Virus record (IMG/VR): IMGVR_UViG_3300011261_000079
Coordinates: 1-35,423 of that record
DNA length: 35,423 bases
Source: a virus
Strand: one strand, 5' to 3'
The position numbers and the translations under genes were made by a program. Numbering within the stretch: the first letter of the stretch is position 1; the number at the start of each line of letters is the position of its first letter. Positions 20,742 through 29,822 of the stretch are shown here, one piece after another. The notes under the pieces are model-generated. The model saw only the letters and a program-made list of their open reading frames with translations, did not search any database and was not told the origin of the DNA.

Positions 20742-23700
20742 TTAATAAGCACCGATTGCAATCCAATCATCCGAAGATGCAGTTCGTTGTACGAATTGAA
20801 CGGCATTAATTTTGTTATTTACAACACCTGTAATGATTACATCGAATGACGTAGAACCATTTATTGTTGCTGTCCCAGATGTGGTTACAGTAACCGTTCC
20901 AGCGCCTTCAGCTACGATTGTGAATGTTGCTCCTTCGCCTTCCGTTAATGTGTCAGGTATTGTATATGTCACTGCACCTGCAGCGGTTGAAAACAACAAT
21001 TGACCCACATCGGTTGTGCTTATGTTTTGCGTAGTTGATTCAGTCAATACATCAAGTCTTGCGTCTTGTATTTGGGCATCATCAAATGATACAATATCTA
21101 CATCTTCAAATACAAATCCATCTGAAAGGCCGAAATAATTTAAAGTCCCAGTCGCTGTATTGCCTAGGTCATTGAATTTTAATTTTAAACCAGCTACATC
21201 GTCATATTTTACAGAAACTTCACCGTATGTAATTGCCGTATCATAAGATCCTATTTTAGGTTCATTGCCTAAAAAATTCAAATAACTTGTTCCAACAACA
21301 CCTGTTCCAGCGGTAGTATTTCCAATTGAAAATGAGCCGTTATTTGCATTAGTAATATTGAATGTATTTACATCTAAATTACCACCTAATTGAGGTGTTG
21401 TATCTTCGACAATGTTTGAAATTCCACCGCCACCACTTGGAGTGAATGATTCATTTGCCTGATATCCAATTGCTTTAAATTGATTAATCGTGCCAGTGAA
21501 GTTTGTTGTTGTAGCAATTTTCAAATCATTGTGAGATGATGTAACTGGATCAATTATTATTTCATATTTACCAGCTGCAGTTATTGTAGTTGTGCTTGCT
21601 GTTCCTTCAACCGAAATAGTGAGAGTTCCTGACGTGTAAGACGATACATTGATGATAACCTTCACTTTGTCACCAATCAAAAAGGAAGGCGACAAATCTA
21701 AATCCAAATCGCCTGATGCTGCAGATCCAACAAATGAATCATTGCTATTTGTCCAACCAGTACCAAATGTCCAAGATCCATCAAATTTATCTCTAGTATA
21801 ATCTTGAATTGCATCGAAAAAATGATTCGAAGCACCGTAAGTCATTAAACTATTATTTCCTGCTATATCGAAATCTGCACCTGCAGAAATGTTTGTTATC
21901 GAAGTGTTACCTAAATTGACAGTGTTGCTACCTAATCCAGTTGAATTATGTCCGATAGCAATTTCATTTGTGATTCCAGTTGTTGCAGATGCTTTTGATA
22001 AATTACCAATATAGATAGATTGATTATTGTTAGTGAACAAATAACCTGCATTTCTACCCAAAGTGACATTGTCACTTCCTATAGTGTTGTTTTCCATAGA
22101 TCCCCTGCCGACTGCGGTATTCCTATCGCCAGTTGTCATAAAAAAACCTGCACCCGAACCAACTGCAGTGTTCCAATCTCCATCGGTCAAATAAGCTAAT
22201 GCACCTGAACCAAAAGCGGAAGTTTGCGTACTTTCAGCACCCAAAGATGATAATGCATAAGTTCCAATTCCAGTGTTTCCACCGTCATTATTTCCATTGG
22301 CACTTGTTCCATGTAATGATGTATTTCCACCTGCATAAAGACCTAAAAATGTATTCGGATAAGCTTCGTTTTCAGCCGAAGAAAATGAATATGGATAACC
22401 ATTTTTCCATATTGCACCAGCACCAAGTCCAATTCCATTCAATGCATCGGCTAACATTATTTTATCAGCTTGCAATCTAAGAGAATCAGCCGCGACATTG
22501 TATGTAATTTTAGCAGAACCTTGAATATTGTCAGTACCATTTCCGAATGCAATTTGTTCGTCAGAAATTGTGCCACCGATTGTTCCAGTACCAGCGCCAG
22601 CGACTGCATCTTGTACATATTCGACAGTTGCTGCAGCGTGAGGATATGTATCATCCCATATTTTAAGATTCGTCAATGTCGATGCTTCCAAATTGACTAA
22701 TCCAGCTAATGCATCTCGAAAAACTACAATTGAATTTCGAGGCACATCGCGAACAAATTTAGTTGAACCAGTACCAGTTAAATCACCAGATCCAATAATC
22801 ATTCCGATGTTGTTCGAACTGAATCCTTCAGAATTAATTGGTTCTTTATTTCCTTGTCCGAATATTGCAACTTTGTCAGACAATGCAGTTGTTTCAGACA
22901 AACCCCAACCAATTCCAACATTCAATCCGCCAGATGTGAAATCAATCGAATGACCTATTTGTATTCCATAATTTGTTGTATTCGTTAAAAACGTACCAAA
23001 TCCAACACCAGAATATCCACCGATTGAATTATCAGTACCGATATTTATTGCGTATGTTCCAGAAGTAGGAATTTCAGAATCTTGACCTAATAAAAACGCA
23101 CCATATCCTTCATTTTTATTGTTATATCCCATCGAAAATGATTGCGTCCCGAGGCTACCTTGTGTCGGAGATTCAGATCCAGTATTGTCATAAAAACCTA
23201 AATCGAGTGCACCAGCACCACCAATACCAGTGTATGTTCTATCCATTCCTACAGGATAAAATGTATCTCCATTGCCTTCATCATATCGTCCAATTGCTGT
23301 TTCTCCTTGTATTGCACTCAATGACGCTGTTGAACCATCGCCCATCAAAATGTCATCTGATGTTCCGCCTGTTCGAACGAATTGACCTGATTCGACTTGA
23401 GCAAGAAAATATCCACCGCCTAAAACAGATAAAGTACCTGCATTGAATGTCAATGACGATGTACCGATTATTGTATTTGGAGTTGTATCACCAATTGCAA
23501 GTTGACCTACAGTCAAGGATCCTGGCAATCCACCACCGATAGATTCCCAAGTTGATCCGTTCCAATGTTGATATTCTGAATCAGTGACGTTATAAATCAT
23601 CCAAAATTCAGATGAAGGTACCGTCAATGCATCGCGTTCAATTGTCGTTAATTGTTTATAACCAGCAACATTGAATTTTGATATTTGCGCAGGTGCAGTT

Positions 23701-23759
23701 TCGCATCCGATTATAAAAATGAATGTGATAATTGCGAATAATAATTTTAAATTTTTCAT
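20742..23759 (-). CDS. Large tail fibre with N-terminal lipoprotein-like signal, 1005 aa
   Basis: The N-terminus MKNLKLLFAIITFIFIIGCE has a lipobox (IIGC, Cys 19), unexpected for a phage fibre. Then comes a Bacteroidota tail/adhesin module (LTTIERDALTVPSSEFWMIY, with NGSTWESIGGG near residue 68) and long glycine-rich repeats. Residues about 460-630 (SAFGSGALAYLTDGDWNTAVGSG and GDRNTAVGRGSMENNT style; the first split at most 20 residues: SAFGSGALAY, NTAVGSGAGF) repeat the G-x-x-N-x-A-x-G pattern of trimeric adhesin heads, so it is probably a trimeric receptor-binding fibre. It starts with ATGA overlap after the 64-aa module. The C-terminus ends with a GVVNNKINAVQF-type beta domain. Confidence 0.8.
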   Translation of the reverse strand: MKNLKLLFAIITFIFIIGCETAPAQISKFNVAGYKQLTTIERDALTVPSSEFWMIYNVTDSEYQHWNGSTWESIGGGLPGSLTVGQLAIGDTTPNTIIGTSSLTFNAGTLSVLGGGYFLAQVESGQFVRTGGTSDDILMGDGSTASLSAIQGETAIGRYDEGNGDTFYPVGMDRTYTGIGGAGALDLGFYDNTGSESPTQGSLGTQSFSMGYNNKNEGYGAFLLGQDSEIPTSGTYAINIGTDNSIGGYSGVGFGTFLTNTTNYGIQIGHSIDFTSGGLNVGIGWGLSETTALSDKVAIFGQGNKEPINSEGFSSNNIGMIIGSGDLTGTGSTKFVRDVPRNSIVVFRDALAGLVNLEASTLTNLKIWDDTYPHAAATVEYVQDAVAGAGTGTIGGTISDEQIAFGNGTDNIQGSAKITYNVAADSLRLQADKIMLADALNGIGLGAGAIWKNGYPYSFSSAENEAYPNTFLGLYAGGNTSLHGTSANGNNDGGNTGIGTYALSSLGAESTQTSAFGSGALAYLTDGDWNTAVGSGAGFFMTTGDRNTAVGRGSMENNTIGSDNVTLGRNAGYLFTNNNQSIYIGNLSKASATTGITNEIAIGHNSTGLGSNTVNLGNTSITNISAGADFDIAGNNSLMTYGASNHFFDAIQDYTRDKFDGSWTFGTGWTNSNDSFVGSAASGDLDLDLSPSFLIGDKVKVIINVSSYTSGTLTISVEGTASTTTITAAGKYEIIIDPVTSSHNDLKIATTTNFTGTINQFKAIGYQANESFTPSGGGGISNIVEDTTPQLGGNLDVNTFNITNANNGSFSIGNTTAGTGVVGTSYLNFLGNEPKIGSYDTAITYGEVSVKYDDVAGLKLKFNDLGNTATGTLNYFGLSDGFVFEDVDIVSFDDAQIQDARLDVLTESTTQNISTTDVGQLLFSTAAGAVTYTIPDTLTEGEGATFTIVAEGAGTVTVTTSGTATINGSTSFDVIITGVVNNKINAVQFVQRTASSDDWIAIGAY

Positions 23760-23950
23760 AATAGTGTTATATCTTTAAATAATTGTAAATTCGTTTCTGT
23801 CGTATATGGTACAGCAATAACTTTTGCTTCAATATATCTTGACGTTGTAGGATATCTTCGGATCATGTCGCCTGTTTGAATTTGAGTCATGTTGAAATTA
23901 CCGCTCGCTTTCAATACGTATGCATCATCTATTTCTATCCATTCAATCAT
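23756..23950 (-). CDS. Stand-alone copy of the duplicated tail-tip module, 64 aa
   Basis: This small protein (MIEWIEIDDAYVLKASGNFN, DMIRRYPTTSRYIEAKV, NLQLFKDITLL) is a paralogue of the last ~64 residues of the preceding 208-aa tail-tube-like protein (WIEIDDAFVYKG, DMIRRYTSINRYIHARV, NLSIFEEITLL), with over half the residues identical by eye. It starts by an ATGA overlap with that gene and its own end overlaps the fibre start. A tandem duplication split into a separate protein is likely. Role is perhaps as a fibre adaptor. Confidence 0.7.
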   Translation of the reverse strand: MIEWIEIDDAYVLKASGNFNMTQIQTGDMIRRYPTTSRYIEAKVIAVPYTTETNLQLFKDITLL

Positions 23951-24573
23951 AATAAAGTAATTTCCTCAAATATACTTAAATTTGCTTCAACAGTGTATGG
24001 TAATGCATCAACTCTCGCATGAATATATCTATTGATTGAAGTATATCTTCGAATCATGTCATCAACTTCGATTGAGTTCGTGTTCGTGTTAGTTCCTTTA
24101 TAAACGAATGCATCGTCTATTTCGATCCACTTCGCATCAATTAACGGTGGAATATTTTCTGATAATGGTGCACCAGTTCCGACAATTGCACCACTAAATG
24201 TAACAAATTCATCAACTACGGCTGATTCAGATAATGATGTTATAAATCCAGAACCTTCCTTGAAATTTGCTGATTCAGTTGACTCGATTTTCCATTCGAT
24301 AGGTTGTCTTGCCTGTTTCAAAACGACTAGATCTTCGTACGAAAATATTCCATTCGAATCGTTTGTTACTGTCATTAATCCACTGAAATCAATATTGTAT
24401 CTTTGTTTAATTGGAACAGACGCAACCCAACCATTTTCAACATCGCGAGTAGTTACGTCAGTCATGTCTGATTCATCTGAGAAATTGTTCTCTGTCAAAC
24501 ATCCAATTGGGACCCATAACGATGACCGTTTGATGTATAATAATCTATTTTCGCCTTTCATGAAATCGCCCAT
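23947..24573 (-). CDS. Second tail-tube-like protein with C-terminal module, 208 aa
   Basis: The first ~140 residues align with the major tail protein at 28894-29337: FMKGENRLLYIKRSS with WVPIGCLTEN versus FIKGEALVLYVHDGS with RPVACLTSN, PIEWKIES versus VTWKMD, and GSGFITSLSESAVVDEFVTF versus a similar GSSIMSQLGLDAPSGDEFASF. It is therefore a tube paralogue, placed at the tail tip after the 629-aa protein. The last ~64 residues (WIEIDDAFVYKG to EEITLL) form an added module that is repeated in the next gene. It may cap the tube and connect it to the fibre. Confidence 0.75.
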   Translation of the reverse strand: MGDFMKGENRLLYIKRSSLWVPIGCLTENNFSDESDMTDVTTRDVENGWVASVPIKQRYNIDFSGLMTVTNDSNGIFSYEDLVVLKQARQPIEWKIESTESANFKEGSGFITSLSESAVVDEFVTFSGAIVGTGAPLSENIPPLIDAKWIEIDDAFVYKGTNTNTNSIEVDDMIRRYTSINRYIHARVDALPYTVEANLSIFEEITLL

Positions 24574-24577
24574 TTTC

Positions 24578-26467
24578 TTATCCTTTTATAGTCGGTTTTA
24601 CTGTATTTCCATAATCAAATGTAATTTGATAGTCCAAATCTAATAATTCATCCGTAAAGATTTCAATAAATTCTGCATCAATTATATTTTCTTTAGTGTC
24701 CCATTCATAAGAAGTGGGTACAAATAAACCTGTTAAACCATTAATTTGTACGATTGATAAATACTCAAAATACCCATAAACACTGCCTTTGAAAATTCGC
24801 GCAGGTTTTTGACTTGCTCTCATTGTTTCATGACCCATCATACCTAAAATTGGTAATTCGTCAGTCAATCCAAATCGATTCCATGCCGCGGTGTTAGTTG
24901 TTCCATCGATTTCATAAATTGCACCTTTGAAATTGTCTTCAACATTGTCGCCAGTAAATACTTCTTTTATGTTTTTGATTTGCGCAGAAGGTTTTGTTGT
25001 TCGCTGAAATGTATGAAATTCGCCTTCAATCGTTGTACCTTGAACTCCAGATCCAGTATCTTCTTGACCCAATTCAACTTGTGTAATGTGACAAACGCCA
25101 CCTCCGATTCCGCCATTACCATCTCCCGAAATGTTTGTTCCTTGACAATTGTACATCGCAACAATTAAATTCCCAGCAACTGGCAACGGGTCCATCGTAT
25201 CATCAATGACCCATGATGCATTTGCATAAAATGATTTAGAAATATCGTCTTGTGTATTTAATAACCAAGTTCCATTTGGGCGTAAATAATATATGTCCGA
25301 GGATCCTGAATCTTCTAAACGAACTTCGTATTTAAAGTTAGTTGTTTCAGCTGGTGGATATCGATTCACTTCTCCATGAAATCGCAATGTCAAATCTAAT
25401 CCAGATGCAAATAATAATGGGTCTGATTCAATGACGATTTCGTCTGTATTATAACCAGTGATTGCTAATGAAATTCCACAACCGTTAGATAATGGATATG
25501 AAACAAGCAATGCAGATAAAACGTCCCATTCAGGAATGTCAGGAAAAACTCCCACACACAAATACTGATTCGAAAACAATGATTGTAGTTGTCCGTATTT
25601 GTAATTAATTCTATATGCACCAATTGAATTTTTGATATTGATTTGCTGATTCGCTTGAATGTGGTGAGGTACAAATCCATCGGTAAATGATCCGAGCGTC
25701 CATGCTGTTTCCAATGTCGATTTCGCAGGTGTTAATGCTGCACCAAGATAATCATAACGAAAATAATTAATGATTGAATCTTCTGATATTTGTACAGGTC
25801 GAGTGATGAACCATTCACCATTTTTTGATTGAACATTTGCAGTAAACGGTTCCAAAATGTCGCGAATGACCTTATCACAACTGAAAATAGTTTCGCCATC
25901 ATCTTCTACGTATCGTTCAACATTTATAGTCGCATTTGCTAAAACGTCTAGCGATTGATCTAATCCATTATAATAAATATCTATGTCTGTATTGATATTG
26001 TGTTGTAGGCCTGTTCTTGCTAACGCCTTCGACAAAACTGATAACATCGTGAATTTACCTGTATATGGAAAACCTGAATCATCTACGAATGATAAATTTT
26101 CAAGATAACCTAATCCATCAACACAATCGAATGAAACTTTCCATTCTGCATTTACATAATCTTCGTACCATCCTTCTGGATTCATCCATCCGATGAATTG
26201 CGTTTGTAAATTTCGTGAATAAATGACTTTGATTGTTTTTTGATCTTCAGTGTATAAATCGTAGAATGTCAATGAATCATCCGCTTCCAATTCGACTCGC
26301 AATCCTTTACCTCGAATCGCGTCCAATGGATCATCAACTTGTGCATGAGTTAAAAAAACTCGCCCATTGATTTCAGTTTCAGTTCCTACAAAAGCATCGT
26401 CATATATTTCCAAACGATGATCTGAATTTGTAGTATCTTTGTATTCTAAGAAATATTTCAATGCCAT
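24578..26467 (-). CDS. Tail-tip / distal tail protein, 629 aa
   Basis: Beta-rich throughout, it opens MALKYFLEYKDTTNSDHRLE and has a FIGWMNPEGWYEDYVNAEWK stretch followed by VSFDCVDGLGYLENL. The style is that of baseplate hub or distal-tail proteins in Bacteroidota siphophages. No peptidase or lysozyme motif is visible. It directly follows the tape measure (1 nt) where Dit/Tal proteins lie. A Tal-like hub is probable; a precise family call is not possible by eye. Confidence 0.65.
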   Translation of the reverse strand: MALKYFLEYKDTTNSDHRLEIYDDAFVGTETEINGRVFLTHAQVDDPLDAIRGKGLRVELEADDSLTFYDLYTEDQKTIKVIYSRNLQTQFIGWMNPEGWYEDYVNAEWKVSFDCVDGLGYLENLSFVDDSGFPYTGKFTMLSVLSKALARTGLQHNINTDIDIYYNGLDQSLDVLANATINVERYVEDDGETIFSCDKVIRDILEPFTANVQSKNGEWFITRPVQISEDSIINYFRYDYLGAALTPAKSTLETAWTLGSFTDGFVPHHIQANQQINIKNSIGAYRINYKYGQLQSLFSNQYLCVGVFPDIPEWDVLSALLVSYPLSNGCGISLAITGYNTDEIVIESDPLLFASGLDLTLRFHGEVNRYPPAETTNFKYEVRLEDSGSSDIYYLRPNGTWLLNTQDDISKSFYANASWVIDDTMDPLPVAGNLIVAMYNCQGTNISGDGNGGIGGGVCHITQVELGQEDTGSGVQGTTIEGEFHTFQRTTKPSAQIKNIKEVFTGDNVEDNFKGAIYEIDGTTNTAAWNRFGLTDELPILGMMGHETMRASQKPARIFKGSVYGYFEYLSIVQINGLTGLFVPTSYEWDTKENIIDAEFIEIFTDELLDLDYQITFDYGNTVKPTIKG

Positions 26468-26468
26468 A

Positions 26469-28163
26469 TTATAAACTTAATTGACCACCCAAGGCCTTAT
26501 TTCTATCCAATGTGTTTTTCAAAACACCTACTAATTTTGTTCCTGCGATTTCGAAAACGTATGTTCCACCGCCACCACCAGATGATGTTTGAACTGAAGA
26601 ACCAGATGTTGATGAACGCGAACCAGATCCACCGACTGAGCCACCTCGACCACCGCCACCACCGATTGATCCGCCTATTTTTGATGCCTGAGCACCGACT
26701 GCAGAACCTAACGCGACAAGAGCAACCCCAGCTGCAATTGCAACAACTGGATTCAATGATTTCAATGCAAGTTTGATTGCCAATAATCCAACACCTACCT
26801 GAATTGCCATTTTTCCTAATGATGTCAAAACTGAACCTAAACCTTGTAGCAATACTTGACCACCGGCCTGTAATAAGTTTCCTCCGTTCGCTAGCGTTTG
26901 ACCGATAGTTTCGCCTAGATTAGCAAAGGTATTTGCGATTTCGTTCGATATAATCGAGCTGGCTGATTCATTAAAGAAATGTAATGCCTCGACTGAAGCT
27001 TCGTAATGCGCCTTTTGTTTTGCAAGTTCAGCATCATAAACCGATTGTGGAATTATACCGATTAATTTTGTCGCATCCAATGGTGGAATTTTATCAAAAT
27101 CTTCTCGCGATCCAGTCATTTCAAGTTGAAAATTCTGCAATGCCTTTTTTGCCGTTGCTGTCAATTTAAACATTTCAGCTGGATTCGGTGCACCCAATAA
27201 TGCTTCTGCACGAGGTTTTGATTTCGCCTTCGCCTTTTTACCTAAAATATCATATTGTTGATCTGCAGTAACTCCGTATTCGGCCATGACATCTTTAATC
27301 GTGTCTTGCAGTTCATTTATTTCGTTTTCGATTTCTGTTTTGCCATCGCCTAAAATCGCCTGACCTAATCCACCCAATGACGGAACAGATGCACCTAAAT
27401 TTGATAATGCAAGGCCTAATTTATCAGTTGCTGATAATGTTTTTTTCGTTTGTAATTCAGCAAGTTTTGCAAATAATGGTGCTTGTTGAGCTTGTAATTG
27501 TTTGACAATACCTGCGCCTATAATCGACTTTTTTTGTAGATCGTATGCCTTTGATATTTCGTCAACCGATGCCTTTTCAAGATCCATATTGCCGAAATAT
27601 CCCGGATATTGTTTTTGAATTTCTTCGATTGCAAGTTTACGCTGTTCAGTTGATAACGATGCATCATCTAACGCACCGACTAAAGTTGATAATTCTTGAA
27701 TTTCCTCGCCTATACCTTCAGCTGCCTCACGAAATGCCTTATCGGCTGCCGATGTCGTGGAAATCATGTCTTGCATTTCGTCACCATATGAAACCATCAA
27801 TGATGTGATTGCAGAAATCGCTAATAGGATCCCAGCAGGTCCAGCCAATGATGATAACATTGCTTGTAATGCCTTAGTTCCACCGCCTGCAGAAGTTGCT
27901 AAATATCCAAAATTTTGTGTTAATTGTGTGATGTTATTCGCAACACCTTGAATGCCGAATGGTGCGTCCTGAACAATACGTGAAAATTCAGATAATGCTG
28001 GTACTGCATTTACTTTTGTAGTTTTTGCAAGTTTACCTTGTTTTTGTGATGCGACTTTAGTTTTGTTACCAAAATCTTGTACTGCTTTTCCCGCTCGTTT
28101 CGTTCCGTTTTCAAGGTCTTTCGTCTCTGCGGTAAAGACCATTTTTAAATCTTCATTCGCCAT
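26469..28163 (-). CDS. Tail tape measure protein, 564 aa
   Basis: It follows the chaperones, is alanine/glutamine-rich and helical, and has hydrophobic helices in the middle (AGPAGILLAISAITSLMVSY, then LGKMAIQVGVGLLAIKLALK) as expected for a protein that spans the tail lumen and inserts in the host membrane. The N-terminal coiled coil (AETKDLENGTKRAGKAVQDF) is typical. The C-terminus is a glycine/serine-rich linker followed by a small domain (TYVFEIAGTKLVGVLKNTL). At 564 aa it predicts a short tail, if the usual 0.15 nm per residue holds. Confidence 0.85.
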   Translation of the reverse strand: MANEDLKMVFTAETKDLENGTKRAGKAVQDFGNKTKVASQKQGKLAKTTKVNAVPALSEFSRIVQDAPFGIQGVANNITQLTQNFGYLATSAGGGTKALQAMLSSLAGPAGILLAISAITSLMVSYGDEMQDMISTTSAADKAFREAAEGIGEEIQELSTLVGALDDASLSTEQRKLAIEEIQKQYPGYFGNMDLEKASVDEISKAYDLQKKSIIGAGIVKQLQAQQAPLFAKLAELQTKKTLSATDKLGLALSNLGASVPSLGGLGQAILGDGKTEIENEINELQDTIKDVMAEYGVTADQQYDILGKKAKAKSKPRAEALLGAPNPAEMFKLTATAKKALQNFQLEMTGSREDFDKIPPLDATKLIGIIPQSVYDAELAKQKAHYEASVEALHFFNESASSIISNEIANTFANLGETIGQTLANGGNLLQAGGQVLLQGLGSVLTSLGKMAIQVGVGLLAIKLALKSLNPVVAIAAGVALVALGSAVGAQASKIGGSIGGGGGRGGSVGGSGSRSSTSGSSVQTSSGGGGGTYVFEIAGTKLVGVLKNTLDRNKALGGQLSL

Positions 28164-28464
28164 TTTTGATCTTGTTTTTTGCTCGTTCCATTACATACTT
28201 TTTTTGAGCTGCAATCATCATTTCTCTTTGAACATCAACTGATTTCTTTTTATTCGATGTTAATGGCCAGAATGATTTGATTGATTTCTTTATTTTTTTT
28301 GGATCTTGATGCGGTGCCATGTATGTAATCCATGCTAATTCTCGCACTTTCATCCATTGTCGTTCTTCTTGTCGATTGTATGAATGCAACCTTATCAAAA
28401 ATTCAGACCAAGTCATTTCATAAACGTATTCCAATGACGGACAGCCCAGCTCACCAATCGCCAT
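28153..28464 (-). CDS. Tail assembly chaperone, frameshift extension (gpT-like)
   Basis: As a separate frame it begins MAIGELGCPSLEYVYEMTWS, with the TWSEFLIRLHSYNRQEERQW pattern of GTA_TIM/TAC chaperone extensions and a basic C-terminus (KKSVDVQREMMIAAQKKYVM). Its reading frame is open upstream to the A10 run (28491-28500), so a -1 slip in the 127-aa protein adds IDWQRDVIS and then this sequence. It overlaps the tape measure start by 11 nt, so it is read just before that long protein. Confidence 0.8.
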   Translation of the reverse strand: MAIGELGCPSLEYVYEMTWSEFLIRLHSYNRQEERQWMKVRELAWITYMAPHQDPKKIKKSIKSFWPLTSNKKKSVDVQREMMIAAQKKYVMERAKNKIKNGE

Positions 28465-28487
28465 TGAAATTACGTCTCTTTGCCAAT

Positions 28488-28871
28488 CTATTTTTTTTTT
28501 GATGCCTTGACGTTCTTTGCATCATTCTTTGGGACCTTTTTTGGTTCAGGATCTTTAGGTACATCTTTAGTCAACCATTTGTTGAATTGATGCATAAATT
28601 CGACTGCAGCTGGGCAATAAACCACTCCACCATCGTTATCTACTAATTCATTGAAATCGTGAATAGAAAAATCGAATCTGTCTTGATTCACTTCAGCACA
28701 ATATTTTGCTGAAACGAACATCAATAATGGAACCGTTTTCCACGGATTCTTTCCTGATTTAACTCCTAATTCTTCAATATCCCAACCGGTCAATTCCAAA
28801 ACTTCGCCTAAAAATCCAAGACCTAATGAAAACTCAAGTTCATGTCCGCCCAATGTTAATACTTTTCTCAT
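28488..28871 (-). CDS. Tail assembly chaperone (gpG-like), 127 aa
   Basis: The protein begins MRKVLTLGGHELEFSLGLGF, with GLGFLGEVLELTGWDIEELG typical of TAC proteins, then AVEFMHQFNKWLTKDVPKD and a lysine-rich end (VKASKKK) encoded by the A10 run. It binds the tape measure during tail assembly in this family. It lies between the major tail protein and the tape measure, and its stop is directly on the slippery site. Confidence 0.85.
   Translation of the reverse strand: MRKVLTLGGHELEFSLGLGFLGEVLELTGWDIEELGVKSGKNPWKTVPLLMFVSAKYCAEVNQDRFDFSIHDFNELVDNDGGVVYCPAAVEFMHQFNKWLTKDVPKDPEPKKVPKNDAKNVKASKKK
28491..28500 (-). other. Programmed -1 ribosomal frameshift site
   Basis: Ten consecutive A residues on the coding strand end the 127-aa chaperone (codons TCA AAA AAA AAA TAG). 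The run contains A AAA AAA, the X XXY YYZ slippery heptamer. A -1 shift at this point enters the frame of the 103-aa downstream gene with no stop for over 100 codons. This is the conserved G/GT mechanism of siphophage tail assembly. A +2 shift could give the same frame but is less likely. Confidence 0.8.
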
Positions 28872-28893
28872 ATTTGATTATTTATTTAATTGA

Positions 28894-29337
28894 TTAAATT
28901 GTTGGATCAACTTCTACGATTGCTCCAGATCCAGATAATGTACACGAAAACGATGCAAATTCGTCACCAGACGGCGCATCAAGACCCAATTGCGACATGA
29001 TTGAAGAACCATAATATGCTGCAGTGTCAGCTAATCCTGTATCCATTTTCCATGTAACAGCGTCACCAGCTTCCATCAATCCTTTCAGATAATCATGTGA
29101 TGCCTTAGTTGTTTCTCCACCGACTGAAGTTGTATCGATGTAATTTCCTTCTGCAGAAATTTCGTACGATAACGATCCAGCTTGTCGTTCAGTTTGTCCC
29201 GGAAGACATTTTGTTTGTGTTTCAATAATTCCTCGAGTTTGCTCAAGTGCATTAGACGTCAAGCAAGCTACGGGCCTATATGCCGAACCGTCATGAACGT
29301 ATAATACCAGCGCTTCTCCTTTAATGAATGTGCTCAT
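28894..29337 (-). CDS. Major tail tube protein, 147 aa
   Basis: A single compact beta domain begins MSTFIKGEALVLYVHDGSAY, with CLTSNALEQTRGIIETQTKC, SLSYEISAEGNYID and a C-terminal FSCTLSGSGAIVEV. This is the style of the TP901-1/tube family. It lies between the tail completion gene and the chaperones, the usual slot for the hexameric tube protein. A weak promoter-like sequence (TACTTTTA) is upstream around 29365. A divergent paralogue occurs at 23947-24573. Confidence 0.85.
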   Translation of the reverse strand: MSTFIKGEALVLYVHDGSAYRPVACLTSNALEQTRGIIETQTKCLPGQTERQAGSLSYEISAEGNYIDTTSVGGETTKASHDYLKGLMEAGDAVTWKMDTGLADTAAYYGSSIMSQLGLDAPSGDEFASFSCTLSGSGAIVEVDPTI

Positions 29338-29384
29338 GATATTTTGTTTTAAAGTTATTTAATTTGATGTAAAAGTACGAAAGT

Positions 29385-29822
29385 TTATTTAATCTTCATT
29401 TCAAGCCTGAGAAATTTACGATAAATTATTTCAGACGATGTTTCAGATGTTATGTCTGCAGGAAACGACATATTCATCCAAACGATTTCTAACGCGCCAG
29501 TTAACGCTAAATTTTGGAGTTGATTCCTAACTTCATCAAGAATGTTATCGATGAATAGCCTAGATCCTGTATTGCCAGCACCATCATAATGAACTATTAT
29601 ATCAAGCAAGATTGATGAATCCCAAAAATATTCACATTTATTTTGTTTATCAACTTCGTTTGTTTGAGTAGACATCAACACGTATGCAAATGGTGGATCA
29701 GTTTGCCCATCAGTTGTGATTCGCGTATCAAAACACGGTATTGTAATTGAATCAACTACAATGTTGTTTATCGCATTGTAAACCGCTAATCGAATGTGTT
29801 TATTTGGAAGTGATTTGTTCAT
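29385..29822 (-). CDS. Tail completion protein (DUF3168-like), 145 aa
   Basis: The protein begins MNKSLPNKHIRLAVYNAINN, has ITIPCFDTRITTDGQTDPPF followed by AYVLMSTQTNE, and a helix with DNILDEVRNQLQNL. This fold occurs in tail-terminator and DUF3168 proteins that close the tail end facing the capsid. It overlaps the gp10-like gene by one base. The call rests on order and pattern. Confidence 0.7.
   Translation of the reverse strand: MNKSLPNKHIRLAVYNAINNIVVDSITIPCFDTRITTDGQTDPPFAYVLMSTQTNEVDKQNKCEYFWDSSILLDIIVHYDGAGNTGSRLFIDNILDEVRNQLQNLALTGALEIVWMNMSFPADITSETSSEIIYRKFLRLEMKIK

Noticed and set aside
28264-28500. Two separate chaperone genes with no link
   Set aside because: The downstream frame is open through the A10 run and continues the upstream protein after a -1 shift, so a frameshift fusion fits better.
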